Source of the DNA: Allobogoriella alba
GTDB taxonomy: Bacteria > Actinomycetota > Actinomycetes > Actinomycetales > Actinomycetaceae
Reading direction: 5' to 3'
DNA length: 64,000 nucleotides
Assembly: GCF_042665525.1 (NCBI RefSeq)
Contig: NZ_JBHTCQ010000001.1
Location: 558,001-622,000 of the forward strand
Position numbers and translations under genes: made by a program. Below the pieces are notes generated by a model. The model ran no database searches. It saw only the letters and a program-made list of their open reading frames with translations, and was not told where the DNA came from. This document shows positions 50,978-58,580 of the stretch, in pieces (within the stretch, counting starts at the first letter, position 1; each line of letters starts with the position of its first letter).

Positions 50978-51022
50978 GCCCGTGGCCACGCCGCGGGACG
51001 TCGCCCTGGCCGCCGGGGGAGG

Positions 51023-51874
51023 TCACGCGCCACCGGTCGTTGCGGTGCCCGCGACCAGCCGCAGCACGGAGGCTGCCTCGAGAGCCATGGCCTCGCGCCC
51101 GGCCGCGAGGTACTTCCGGGAGTCGACCAGCGCGGGGTCGGCGGCCAGCCGGTCGCGCACCGCGGTGGTGAACGTCTGGACGAGCTGGGTGGAGACGTTG
51201 ATCTTGCGCATCCCGGCGCGGACGGCCTCGGCGAGACTCTGCTCCGGCACGCCGCTGGAGCCGTGGAGCACGAGCGGCACCGGGACGCTCCGGGCGAGGC
51301 GCGCGACGAGATCGACGTCGACCGCGGCCGACTTGGTGACCATGGCATGGGAGCTGCCGACCGCCACCGCGAGGGCGTGCACCCCGGTCTCGGCCACGAA
51401 CGTCGCGGCCTCGTCCGGGTCGGTCCGCACCCCGGGCGCGTGCGCGCCGTCCTTACCGCCCACCTCGCCCAGCTCGGCCTCGATCAGCACCCCGGCGCGC
51501 TCCGCCTCGGAGACGATCGTCCGGGTGGCGGCGACGTTGGCGTCGTAGGGCAGCCGCGCGCCGTCGTACATCACCGACGAGAAGCCGAGATCGATCGCAG
51601 CACGGACCAGGTCCGCGTCCTCCGCGTGGTCGAGGTGGAGCGAGAGCCGGGCCGTCGACGCCTCCGCGACGGCGCGCGTGGCCGCGGCGATCGGAGCGAG
51701 GCCGCCGTGGTACCGCACGCAGTTCTGCGAGATCTGCAGCACGGCGCCGTGCCCGGTCAGCTCGGCGGCCGCGGCGATCGCCTCCGCGGACTCCAGGTGG
51801 ATGACGTTCAGCGCCGCCAGGCCGGACCCCGCCTCGGCGGCGTCCGCGAGCAGCTCGCGCGTGGACACGATCAT
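51023..51874 (-). CDS. Class II ketose-bisphosphate aldolase (KbaY/GatY-like)
   Basis: A 283-residue class II aldolase. Zinc and catalytic residues are seen in LSLHLDHAEDADLV (Asp82, His83), IEAELGEVGGKDG, LAVAVGSSHAMV, VPLVLHGSSGVP and KINVSTQLVQTF. The family condenses or cleaves tagatose- or fructose-1,6-bisphosphate to DHAP and glyceraldehyde-3-phosphate. It is the second gene of a minus-strand pair, 49 bp after the SIS gene. Together with AgaR-like control this points to a tagatose-6-phosphate route, but no tagatose kinase is in the window. Confidence 0.9.
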   Translation of the reverse strand: MIVSTRELLADAAEAGSGLAALNVIHLESAEAIAAAAELTGHGAVLQISQNCVRYHGGLAPIAAATRAVAEASTARLSLHLDHAEDADLVRAAIDLGFSSVMYDGARLPYDANVAATRTIVSEAERAGVLIEAELGEVGGKDGAHAPGVRTDPDEAATFVAETGVHALAVAVGSSHAMVTKSAAVDVDLVARLARSVPVPLVLHGSSGVPEQSLAEAVRAGMRKINVSTQLVQTFTTAVRDRLAADPALVDSRKYLAAGREAMALEAASVLRLVAGTATTGGA

Positions 51875-51923
51875 CGGAGCACCTCTCGGGTGTGTGCCCG
51901 GTGACGGCCGGCGTCCGGCCGTG

Positions 51924-52829
51924 TCACCGGTCCAGGATCACGGAGCGTGTCAGCGAGCGGGGCCGGTCAGCGTCCAGTCCCAGCCGCCGGGACCGCTCCA
52001 GGGCCACGCGCTGGGCCAGCACCAGGTCGGCCAGTGGGTCGGTGCCCGGGTGCTCGAGGAAGTCAGCACCGGTGCGCCGCACCTCCTCGCCCAGGCCGTC
52101 GGGGGTGGGCCCGAACGACCAGGTGGCCCTGCCGGGGGCGGCGACAGCGATCGGACCGTGCCGGTAGTCCATCGCGGGGTAGGACTCGGTCCACGACTGG
52201 GAGGCCTCACGGTTCTTCAGGGCGGCCTCGTGCGCGAGACCGACCGTCCAGCCGGTCCCCAGGAAGGTCAGCTGGGTCGCCGTCACGGCCGCCTCGGGGA
52301 GCGGGCCGTCCAGGACGCCGGCGCAGTCGTCGATCGCGGCGGAGACGTCCAGGCCCAGGCTCGCCCGGAGGAGCGTCAGGGCCGCGGTGGCGAACCGGGT
52401 CTGGACCACGGACTCCTCGTCCGCGAAGTCCAGCGCGACGACGTCGTCGACCTGCTCGGCGAGCGGCGTTGCGGGGTCGGCCACGATCCCGACGGTCCTC
52501 GTGCCGGGCCTGCGACGCGCGATCGCGTCGATGACCTCCGTCGTCGTGCCCGACCGCGAGAGCGCCACGATCACGTCGTAGTCCCGGCGCAGCGGCGCCT
52601 CGGAGGCGACCCATGCGTCCGTCTCACCGGCGCCGACCGCCTCGCGGAGCACGGCGTAGGACTGCGCCATGAACCATGACGTCCCGCAGCCGATGACGGC
52701 CACCCGTTGACCGGTGACGGGGAGTGGCGCGTGACCGGCCAGCTGGGCGGAGCGCCGCCAGGCGCTGGGCTGGCTACGGAGCTCGGCCTCCATGAGCGCG
52801 CCGGCCGCGCCGTTCTGCGGTGAGGTCAT
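51924..52829 (-). CDS. SIS-domain sugar isomerase/deaminase (AgaS-like)
   Basis: A 301-residue double SIS-domain protein. AVIGCGTSWFMAQSYAVLRE and IVALSRSGTTTEVIDAI are the sugar-phosphate-binding loops of the first SIS domain, and HEAALKNREASQSWTESYPAMDYRHGPIA is the GlmS/AgaS-type second-domain signature (given as positions about 205-233). AgaS deaminates galactosamine-6-phosphate to tagatose-6-phosphate. At 301 residues it is shorter than AgaS (about 380). ATG 52829 follows GGAAGGTGG. Divergent from the beta-galactosidase operon. Confidence 0.82.
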   Translation of the reverse strand: MTSPQNGAAGALMEAELRSQPSAWRRSAQLAGHAPLPVTGQRVAVIGCGTSWFMAQSYAVLREAVGAGETDAWVASEAPLRRDYDVIVALSRSGTTTEVIDAIARRRPGTRTVGIVADPATPLAEQVDDVVALDFADEESVVQTRFATAALTLLRASLGLDVSAAIDDCAGVLDGPLPEAAVTATQLTFLGTGWTVGLAHEAALKNREASQSWTESYPAMDYRHGPIAVAAPGRATWSFGPTPDGLGEEVRRTGADFLEHPGTDPLADLVLAQRVALERSRRLGLDADRPRSLTRSVILDR

Positions 52830-53155
52830 GGGTTCCACCTTCCCAAAGACTGCGGGGCTGCGCCGCGCAAGTGGCGCGTTGGTGAGCAGAATGAGCGTAT
52901 ATCGATCATGACCGCGCGCGAGCGGTGGATCGCTCGCGCCGGTGCCCGCCTGACCCCGGCTGCGGCTGGGCCCGCCTTGCCGGCGCGGCCGGAAGATCTT
53001 GGCCGAGGAGGCGTCGTGAGGAATGCCGGCCTACGGGAGGGCTGACGGACGCCGATAGGCTCGTGGACCCGGCCTGTCGACCGCCGGCCGGGTCCACGGC
53101 GTCCGCCGTCGTGAACGTGCCCAGACCGAAACCAGCCCGACGCAGCGAGGTCTCC
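52830..53155. other. Divergent control region between SIS and beta-galactosidase genes
   Basis: A 326-bp gap holding both promoters. It contains an AT-richer patch GAGCGTATATCGATCATGACC (52893-52913, stated by position) and the hairpin at 52916-52939. A 45-codon frame (52908-53045) is open but unsupported. No regulator gene lies inside. The nearby AgaR-like DeoR protein is the likely binder. Confidence 0.5.
52916..52939. other. Perfect 9-bp hairpin/palindrome in the galactoside control region
   Basis: GCGCGAGCG (52916-52924) and CGCTCGCGC (52931-52939) around a 6-base loop GTGGAT. No T-run follows. Candidate operator or transcript hairpin. Confidence 0.5.
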
Positions 53156-56100
53156 GTGCCCATCCCCACCTACCTCACCGACTACAGCCCTGGCCGTGGG
53201 GCTCTTCCGGCCCGGTCCCGTCTGGCGAGCGATGCCCCGTCGCTCGACCTGACCGGTACGTGGGACTTCCGCCTGCACCCGGTCGCCGACCCCGGGATGC
53301 TGCCGCACGAGGACGACGGCGCGGCTCCCTGGGACACCATCGACGTCCCCGCGCACTGGGTGCTGCGGGGCGACGGCCGGTACGGCCGGCCCATCTACAC
53401 GAACGTCGTCTACCCGTTCCCGGTGGACCCGCCCTTCGTGCCGGACGAGAACCCGACCGGCGACTACCGCCGCACCTTCACCCTCGACGAGCCCTGGCAG
53501 CAGGCCGAGCGCATCCTGCTGCGGTTCGACGGCGTGGAGTCGACCTACCAGGTGTGGCTCAACGGCACGGAGGTCGGCGTCGGGAAGGGCAGCCGGCTGG
53601 TCCACGAGTTCGACGTCACCGACCACGTCCGGACGGGCGAGAACCAGCTGGCCGTCCGGGTCCACCAGTGGTCGGACGCCTCCTACCTGGAGGACCAGGA
53701 CCAGTGGTGGCTGCCCGGGATCTTCCGTGAGGTGACCCTCCTCGCCCGGCCCACCGGCGGCGTCGAGGACGTCTGGCTGCAGGCCGGGTACGACCACACC
53801 ACCGGGACGGGTTCGCTCGCCGTCGAGCTGCGGGCCGACCCCGCCGCCGCCTACCCGGTTCGTCTCGAGATCCCCGAGCTGGGCGTCACCGCCCGCTGGG
53901 ACCGGCCCGAGGACGTGGCCGAGCTCGACGCCGGCAGCGTGGAGCCGTGGAGCGCCGAGGTGCCCCGCCGGTACGAGGCAGTCCTGACCGCGCAGGGCGA
54001 GGAGATCCGCCTGCAGGTCGGGTTCCGCACGGTGCGGATCATGGGCGAGACGTTCGAGGTCAACGGCCGACAGGTCATCTTCCGCGGCGTCAACCGGCAC
54101 GAGATCGAGGCCGAGCGCGGCCGGGTCTTCGATCCGGCGCACGCCCGCGAGGACCTGGCCCTGATGAAACGGCACAACGTCAACGCCATCCGCACCTCGC
54201 ACTACCCGCCCCACCCCGGGGTGCTGGACCTGGCGGACGAGCTCGGCTTCTGGGTCATCGACGAGTGCGACCTGGAGACCCACGGTTTCTACCGGGCGGG
54301 CTGGCGCTCGCACCCGGCGGACGCGCCCGCGGACGACTCGCGCTGGCGGGAGGCGCACCTGGACCGCATCGCCCGCACCGTCGAGCGGGACAAGAACCAC
54401 CCCTCGATCATCATGTGGTCGCTCGGCAACGAGACCGGCAGCGGCCGGAACATGGCGGCGATGTCGGCCTGGGTGCACCGCCGCGACCCGGGCCGGCCCG
54501 TGCACTACGAGGGCGACTACGAGGGTGAGTACACCGACGTCTACTCCCGCATGTACCCCTCCCTCGAGGCGCTCGACGCGATCGGGGGCGAGTCCGGCCA
54601 GATCGCCTACTGCGACGCCGCACAGGCCGAGCGCCTGCGCCGCAGGCCGTTCCTCATGTGCGAGTACATCCACGCCATGGGCAACGGGCCGGGCGCCATC
54701 GCCGAGTACGACGAGAAGATCCGCGCCTACCCGCGGATCCACGGCGGCTTCGTATGGGAGTGGCGCGACCACGGCCTGCTGACCCACACCGACGACGGCG
54801 TGCCCTACTACGGCTACGGCGGCGACTTCGGCGAGGTGGTGCACGACGGGAACTTCGTCACCGACGGGCTGATCCTGTCCGACGGCACCCCCTCGCCGGG
54901 GCTGCTCGAGTTCGCCGCCGTCGTGGCACCCGTGACGGCACATCTCGACCCGACCACCGGATCCGTGACGGTCGTCAACGACCGACACACCATTGACACC
55001 GCGGACCTGGTGTTCCGCTGGCGCCTCGAGGTCGACGGCGAGCCGGCGGGCTCCGGCACGATCGACGTCCCGCCGGTCGCGGCCGGGGCGACGGCGGAGG
55101 TGCCGGCCCCGAAGGAGCTCACCCGGGCACTCACGCGGCTGCCGAAGAAGGCGCAGGCCGGCAGCGAGATCTGGGTGACGTTGACCGCGGAGCTCGGCGC
55201 CGAGACCCCGTGGGCTCCGGCCGGCCACGTCCTGGCGACCCGCCAGTGCGACCTGAGCACCTCGACGCTCGCCGGCCGGTCCGCCACCACGGTCATCGGC
55301 CCGGCGGCCCCCGCCACCGGTACCGCGGCGCCGCTGCCGACCGCGACCGACGTCGCCGTCGGCCCGGGCACCATCGACCTGCGTACCGGTCGGCTGACCC
55401 GGCTGTGGGACCTGCCCACGGCCGGGCCCACCCCCGAGCTGTGGCGCGCCCCCACCGACAACGACCGTGGCGGCGGCTCGGGCATGTACGAGGAGGCGGG
55501 CGGCGCCATCGCCGAGCGCTGGGCCGCCCGCGGCCTGGACCGGCTGGTCCACCGGCTGGTGAGCGTGGAGACAGGGGAGGACCGCGTGGTCACCCGCCTG
55601 CGCAGCGCCCCTGCCACCGAGGCGTTCGGCATCGAGACGACCCTCACCTACCTGGCCGGGGAGGTGGACGACATCGGTGACTCGGACGAGCTGATCCTGC
55701 GCGTCGACGTCGCGGCCGTCGGCCGGTTTGAGGGCAGCTGGCCGCGGGTCGGCGTGCGGTTCGACCTGCCGCCAGAGCTGGAGACCGCACGCTGGTTCGG
55801 CCCGGGGCCGGACGAGGCCTACCCGGACTCCGCGGCGGCCGCCGCCGTCGCGGTGCACGAGCGTGCCGTCGACGACCTCGGCGTCCAGTACGCCAAGCCG
55901 CAGGAGACCGGCCACCGGCCGGACGTGAGGTGGCTCGAGCTGACCGGGCCGGGCGGGGCAGGGTTGCACGTCCTGTCCTACCCCGAGCCCGGCCGTCCCG
56001 GCTTCACGGCCTCCCGCCACACCGCGCAGGAGCTCGGCCGGGCCGGGCACGCGCACGAGCTGCCGCCCAGCGAGCACGTGTACCTCTACCTCGACGCCGG

Positions 56101-56218
56101 TCAGCACGGCCTGGGCACCGGCTCCTGCGGACCCGGCGCGCTGCCGCAGCACCACCTCGTGCCCGGTGCCTACGGCTTCACCGTGCGGCTGCGCCCGATC
56201 GCGGCGGGTGGCCGATGA
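53156..56218 (+). CDS. Beta-galactosidase, GH2 (LacZ-type)
   Basis: A 1020-residue LacZ-type GH2 enzyme, the same length class as E. coli LacZ (1024). Domains in order: sugar-binding jelly roll (DLTGTWDFRLHP, PIYTNVVYPFPVDPP), Ig-like domain, TIM barrel with acid/base Glu426 (SLGNETGSG) and nucleophile Glu503 (MCEYIHAMGNGPG), then the C-terminal Bgal small chain (RAPTDNDRGGG). Spacing Glu426-Glu503 (77) matches LacZ 461-537. No signal peptide, so cytoplasmic. GTG 53156 follows AGCGAGG. Its stop overlaps the next gene (ATGA). Confidence 0.95.
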   Translation: MPIPTYLTDYSPGRGALPARSRLASDAPSLDLTGTWDFRLHPVADPGMLPHEDDGAAPWDTIDVPAHWVLRGDGRYGRPIYTNVVYPFPVDPPFVPDENPTGDYRRTFTLDEPWQQAERILLRFDGVESTYQVWLNGTEVGVGKGSRLVHEFDVTDHVRTGENQLAVRVHQWSDASYLEDQDQWWLPGIFREVTLLARPTGGVEDVWLQAGYDHTTGTGSLAVELRADPAAAYPVRLEIPELGVTARWDRPEDVAELDAGSVEPWSAEVPRRYEAVLTAQGEEIRLQVGFRTVRIMGETFEVNGRQVIFRGVNRHEIEAERGRVFDPAHAREDLALMKRHNVNAIRTSHYPPHPGVLDLADELGFWVIDECDLETHGFYRAGWRSHPADAPADDSRWREAHLDRIARTVERDKNHPSIIMWSLGNETGSGRNMAAMSAWVHRRDPGRPVHYEGDYEGEYTDVYSRMYPSLEALDAIGGESGQIAYCDAAQAERLRRRPFLMCEYIHAMGNGPGAIAEYDEKIRAYPRIHGGFVWEWRDHGLLTHTDDGVPYYGYGGDFGEVVHDGNFVTDGLILSDGTPSPGLLEFAAVVAPVTAHLDPTTGSVTVVNDRHTIDTADLVFRWRLEVDGEPAGSGTIDVPPVAAGATAEVPAPKELTRALTRLPKKAQAGSEIWVTLTAELGAETPWAPAGHVLATRQCDLSTSTLAGRSATTVIGPAAPATGTAAPLPTATDVAVGPGTIDLRTGRLTRLWDLPTAGPTPELWRAPTDNDRGGGSGMYEEAGGAIAERWAARGLDRLVHRLVSVETGEDRVVTRLRSAPATEAFGIETTLTYLAGEVDDIGDSDELILRVDVAAVGRFEGSWPRVGVRFDLPPELETARWFGPGPDEAYPDSAAAAAVAVHERAVDDLGVQYAKPQETGHRPDVRWLELTGPGGAGLHVLSYPEPGRPGFTASRHTAQELGRAGHAHELPPSEHVYLYLDAGQHGLGTGSCGPGALPQHHLVPGAYGFTVRLRPIAAGGR

Positions 56219-57381
56219 AGGTCGGGGTCGTCGGGTACGGGCTGCGCGGCGGGCTCGCGAAGCACGCCCACCACCCCGCGGAGGGCACGGCCATCACGAT
56301 CGTGTGCGACACCTCCGAACGGGGCCGGTCGGACGCACGGGCCGCCTTCCCGGACGCCGTCCTCACCGCGGACCTGGACGAGCTGCTCGCCGCCGAGCCG
56401 GACGCGGTCCTGGTGCTGACGCCCGACCACACGCACCACGCCGTCGCGTCCCGGACCCTCGCGGCGGGCATCCCGACGTTCGTGGAGAAGCCGCTCGCCA
56501 CCACGGTCGAGGATGCCACCGCGCTGCTGGAGGTCGCCCACGAGAACCGGGCACGGCTGTACGTGGGGCACAACATGCGGCACATGCCCGTGGTGACCCA
56601 GATGCGGGACCTGGTCCGCGCCGGCCGGATCGGCGAGGTCAAGGCCGTGTGGTGCCGCCACTTCGTGGGCCACGGCGGCGACTTCTACTTCAAGGACTGG
56701 CACGCCGACCGCCGGAACAGCACCGGGCTGCTGCTGCAGAAGGCGGCCCACGACATCGACGTCATCCACTGGCTCGCGGGCGGCTACACCCGGCGCGTGG
56801 CGGCGATGGGCGGGCTGCAGGTCTACGGCGGCATCACCGACCGGCGCGAGCGGCCCGGCGAACGGATGACGGACTGGTACAGCCTGGACAACTGGCCCCC
56901 GGCGAGTCAGACCGGCCTCAACCCGGTGGTCGACGTCGAGGACCTCTCGATGGTGCACATGGCCCTCGACGACGACGTCTTCGCCTCCTACGAGCAGTGC
57001 CACTTCACCCCGGACTACTGGCGCAACTACACCGTGATCGGCACCGCAGGCCGGATCGAGAACCTCGGCGACGGGCCCGGCGGTCGCATCCAGGTCTGGG
57101 ACCGCCGGCACGCGGGGTGGGCCGAGCCCGACGAGGTCGTCCCGATCGAACAGGCTGCGGGCGGGCACGGCGGGGCGGACCCGCGCCTCATCGCCGAGTT
57201 CCTGCGGTTCGCCCGCGAGGGCGGGGAGACCGACACCTCCCCGGTGGCGGCCTGGCAGTCAGTGGCCACCGGCGTGCTGGCGACCCGGTCGCTGCGCGAC
57301 GGCGGCTCCGCCGTCGACGTGCCGCGTCTCGCGCCGGACGTCGAGGCCTACTTCGCCGCCGGCCAGCCGCGCGGCGCCTGA
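56215..57381 (+). CDS. Gfo/Idh/MocA family oxidoreductase
   Basis: A 388-residue NAD(P)-dependent sugar oxidoreductase. The N-terminal Rossmann fold starts MKVGVVGYGLRGGLAK (GYGLRGG loop), with the family's VEKPLATTVEDATALL (catalytic-region Lys of EKP) and LQKAAHDIDVIHWLAGG, where His-X2-(D)-X2-H is the substrate motif. Its ATG overlaps the beta-galactosidase stop, so both are made together. It may oxidise, epimerise or, in some family members, hydrolyse unusual galactosides (GH109-like chemistry needs NAD). The exact reaction is unknown. Confidence 0.9.
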   Translation: MKVGVVGYGLRGGLAKHAHHPAEGTAITIVCDTSERGRSDARAAFPDAVLTADLDELLAAEPDAVLVLTPDHTHHAVASRTLAAGIPTFVEKPLATTVEDATALLEVAHENRARLYVGHNMRHMPVVTQMRDLVRAGRIGEVKAVWCRHFVGHGGDFYFKDWHADRRNSTGLLLQKAAHDIDVIHWLAGGYTRRVAAMGGLQVYGGITDRRERPGERMTDWYSLDNWPPASQTGLNPVVDVEDLSMVHMALDDDVFASYEQCHFTPDYWRNYTVIGTAGRIENLGDGPGGRIQVWDRRHAGWAEPDEVVPIEQAAGGHGGADPRLIAEFLRFAREGGETDTSPVAAWQSVATGVLATRSLRDGGSAVDVPRLAPDVEAYFAAGQPRGA

Positions 57382-57449
57382 GGCGGCATGCGCCACCGGC
57401 GCGGACTGGGCCCGGCGGCCGTGGCCGTCGGCCGTCGGCGCCGCCGAGG

Positions 57450-57518
57450 TTCCTCCTCGACCACCTCACGCCTGGCCCGGACGGCACGCTGACGACCTTC
57501 CCCTCCACGTCCCCGTGA
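57450..57518 (+). pseudogene. Remnant of a GH95-like glycoside hydrolase
   Basis: A 22-residue frame, FLLDHLTPGPDGTLTTFPST followed by SP and a stop, matches by recall the conserved central motif of GH95 alpha-L-fucosidases (FLLD.L...PDG.L.T.PSTSPEN). The expected EN is lost: after SP the next in-phase Asn-Ser-Ser is found only by skipping two bases. No similar coding is visible upstream or downstream, so this looks like a short decayed fragment at the end of the galactoside locus. Family assignment is from memory of the motif. Confidence 0.4.
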
Positions 57519-57635
57519 ACAGCTCGACAGCGAGCGCTGACCTGGTAGGAGACGCCCGGCCCGCGTCCTGGAGCATCCCGCCGCGGGGAGTTCTCACCCT
57601 GGCTCCGCGACCTCCCGGCCGCAATACTGCCCAGC

Positions 57636-58547
57636 ATGACGAACCCCGACGCGGGCTGGTACCCGGACCACCACGACCGAACGCTGCTGCGGTGGTGGGA
57701 CGGGAACGGCTGGACCGCCCACACGCAGCCGACGCCCCCGGCACCCGGGAGCCGGCGCGAGGCCGCCGCGCCGCCAGCGCCGCCCGCGCCGCCAGCTCCC
57801 GCCGGCGCGCCCGCACCTGCTCAGGCGGCACCGCCTGCTCCCGCGGCAGCGCAAGCCCCGGCCGCTGTTGCCCAGGCCTCATCCGGCGAAGGACCGCCGC
57901 TGTACACCGCGCCCGAGGTAGTCGTCGTCCAGCAGGACCGGGTCGTCGGGGTGGACCCCGAGGCGGGCCGGTACCTGCTGTACGACCCCGCCGGCACCTA
58001 CCTCGGCATGTTCAAGGAACCCCGGACCACCGGTCAGAACGTCTTCTCCTTCGTGAACCCGCTGGAGACCTGGCGCACCCGCCACTTCGAGCTCACCGAC
58101 GCCGCCGGGCGCGTCATCCTGCACGCTGCTCACCCGCAGGGTGTCACGACCCCGCTCAAGCCGTCGTTCGAGGTGCGCTGGGGGAACGGCGCGCCGGTCG
58201 GGACGGTCGAGAAGGAGAACGCCTCGGTCATCGCGACCCCCACGCTGCGCTTCGTCTTCACGGCCGGCGGCCACCGGGTCGGACACTTCGAGAACGTCGC
58301 CGGGGACCACCGGTCCATGACGTTCGCGTGCTGGGACGGCGCCGGGAACCAGGTTGCCGACTTCGTCAAGCAGACCTCGGTGACCGAGCAGATGGCGACG
58401 CTCTTCACCGGCGGCGACACCTATGTCCTGCGCCGCCCCCGGCCGATCCCCGAGCCGCTCGGCAGCCTGGTGCTCCTCTCCGCTTGCCTCATCGACACCG
58501 CCTACTTCGACGCGCACCCGGGCCAGGCGATCCGGCTGAGGTGGTGA
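57636..58547 (+). CDS. DUF2510 plus LURP-one/scramblase-like protein
   Basis: A 303-residue protein. The N-terminal DUF2510 motif (AGWYPDHHDRTLLRWWDGNG, residues 6-25) is an actinobacterial WW-like module usually tethered to membrane or secreted domains. A Pro/Ala-rich linker follows (residues 34-80). The C-terminal part (about 90-300) resembles phospholipid scramblase/LURP-one-related beta-barrel proteins (YLLYDPAGTYLGMFKEP, WRTRHFELTDAAGRVI, ATPTLRFVFTAGG). The function in bacteria is unknown. AATACT lies seven bases before ATG 57636, again leaderless-like. Confidence 0.78.
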   Translation: MTNPDAGWYPDHHDRTLLRWWDGNGWTAHTQPTPPAPGSRREAAAPPAPPAPPAPAGAPAPAQAAPPAPAAAQAPAAVAQASSGEGPPLYTAPEVVVVQQDRVVGVDPEAGRYLLYDPAGTYLGMFKEPRTTGQNVFSFVNPLETWRTRHFELTDAAGRVILHAAHPQGVTTPLKPSFEVRWGNGAPVGTVEKENASVIATPTLRFVFTAGGHRVGHFENVAGDHRSMTFACWDGAGNQVADFVKQTSVTEQMATLFTGGDTYVLRRPRPIPEPLGSLVLLSACLIDTAYFDAHPGQAIRLRW

Positions 58548-58580
58548 CCGACGGCGGGGGAGTGAGAAGCGTCCGTCCGG

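Noticed and set aside
52908..53045. 45-codon frame starting MTARERWIARAGARL in the galactoside control region
   Set aside because: It has no ribosome site, contains the 9-bp hairpin at its 5' end and shows no recognisable family. It is probably chance.
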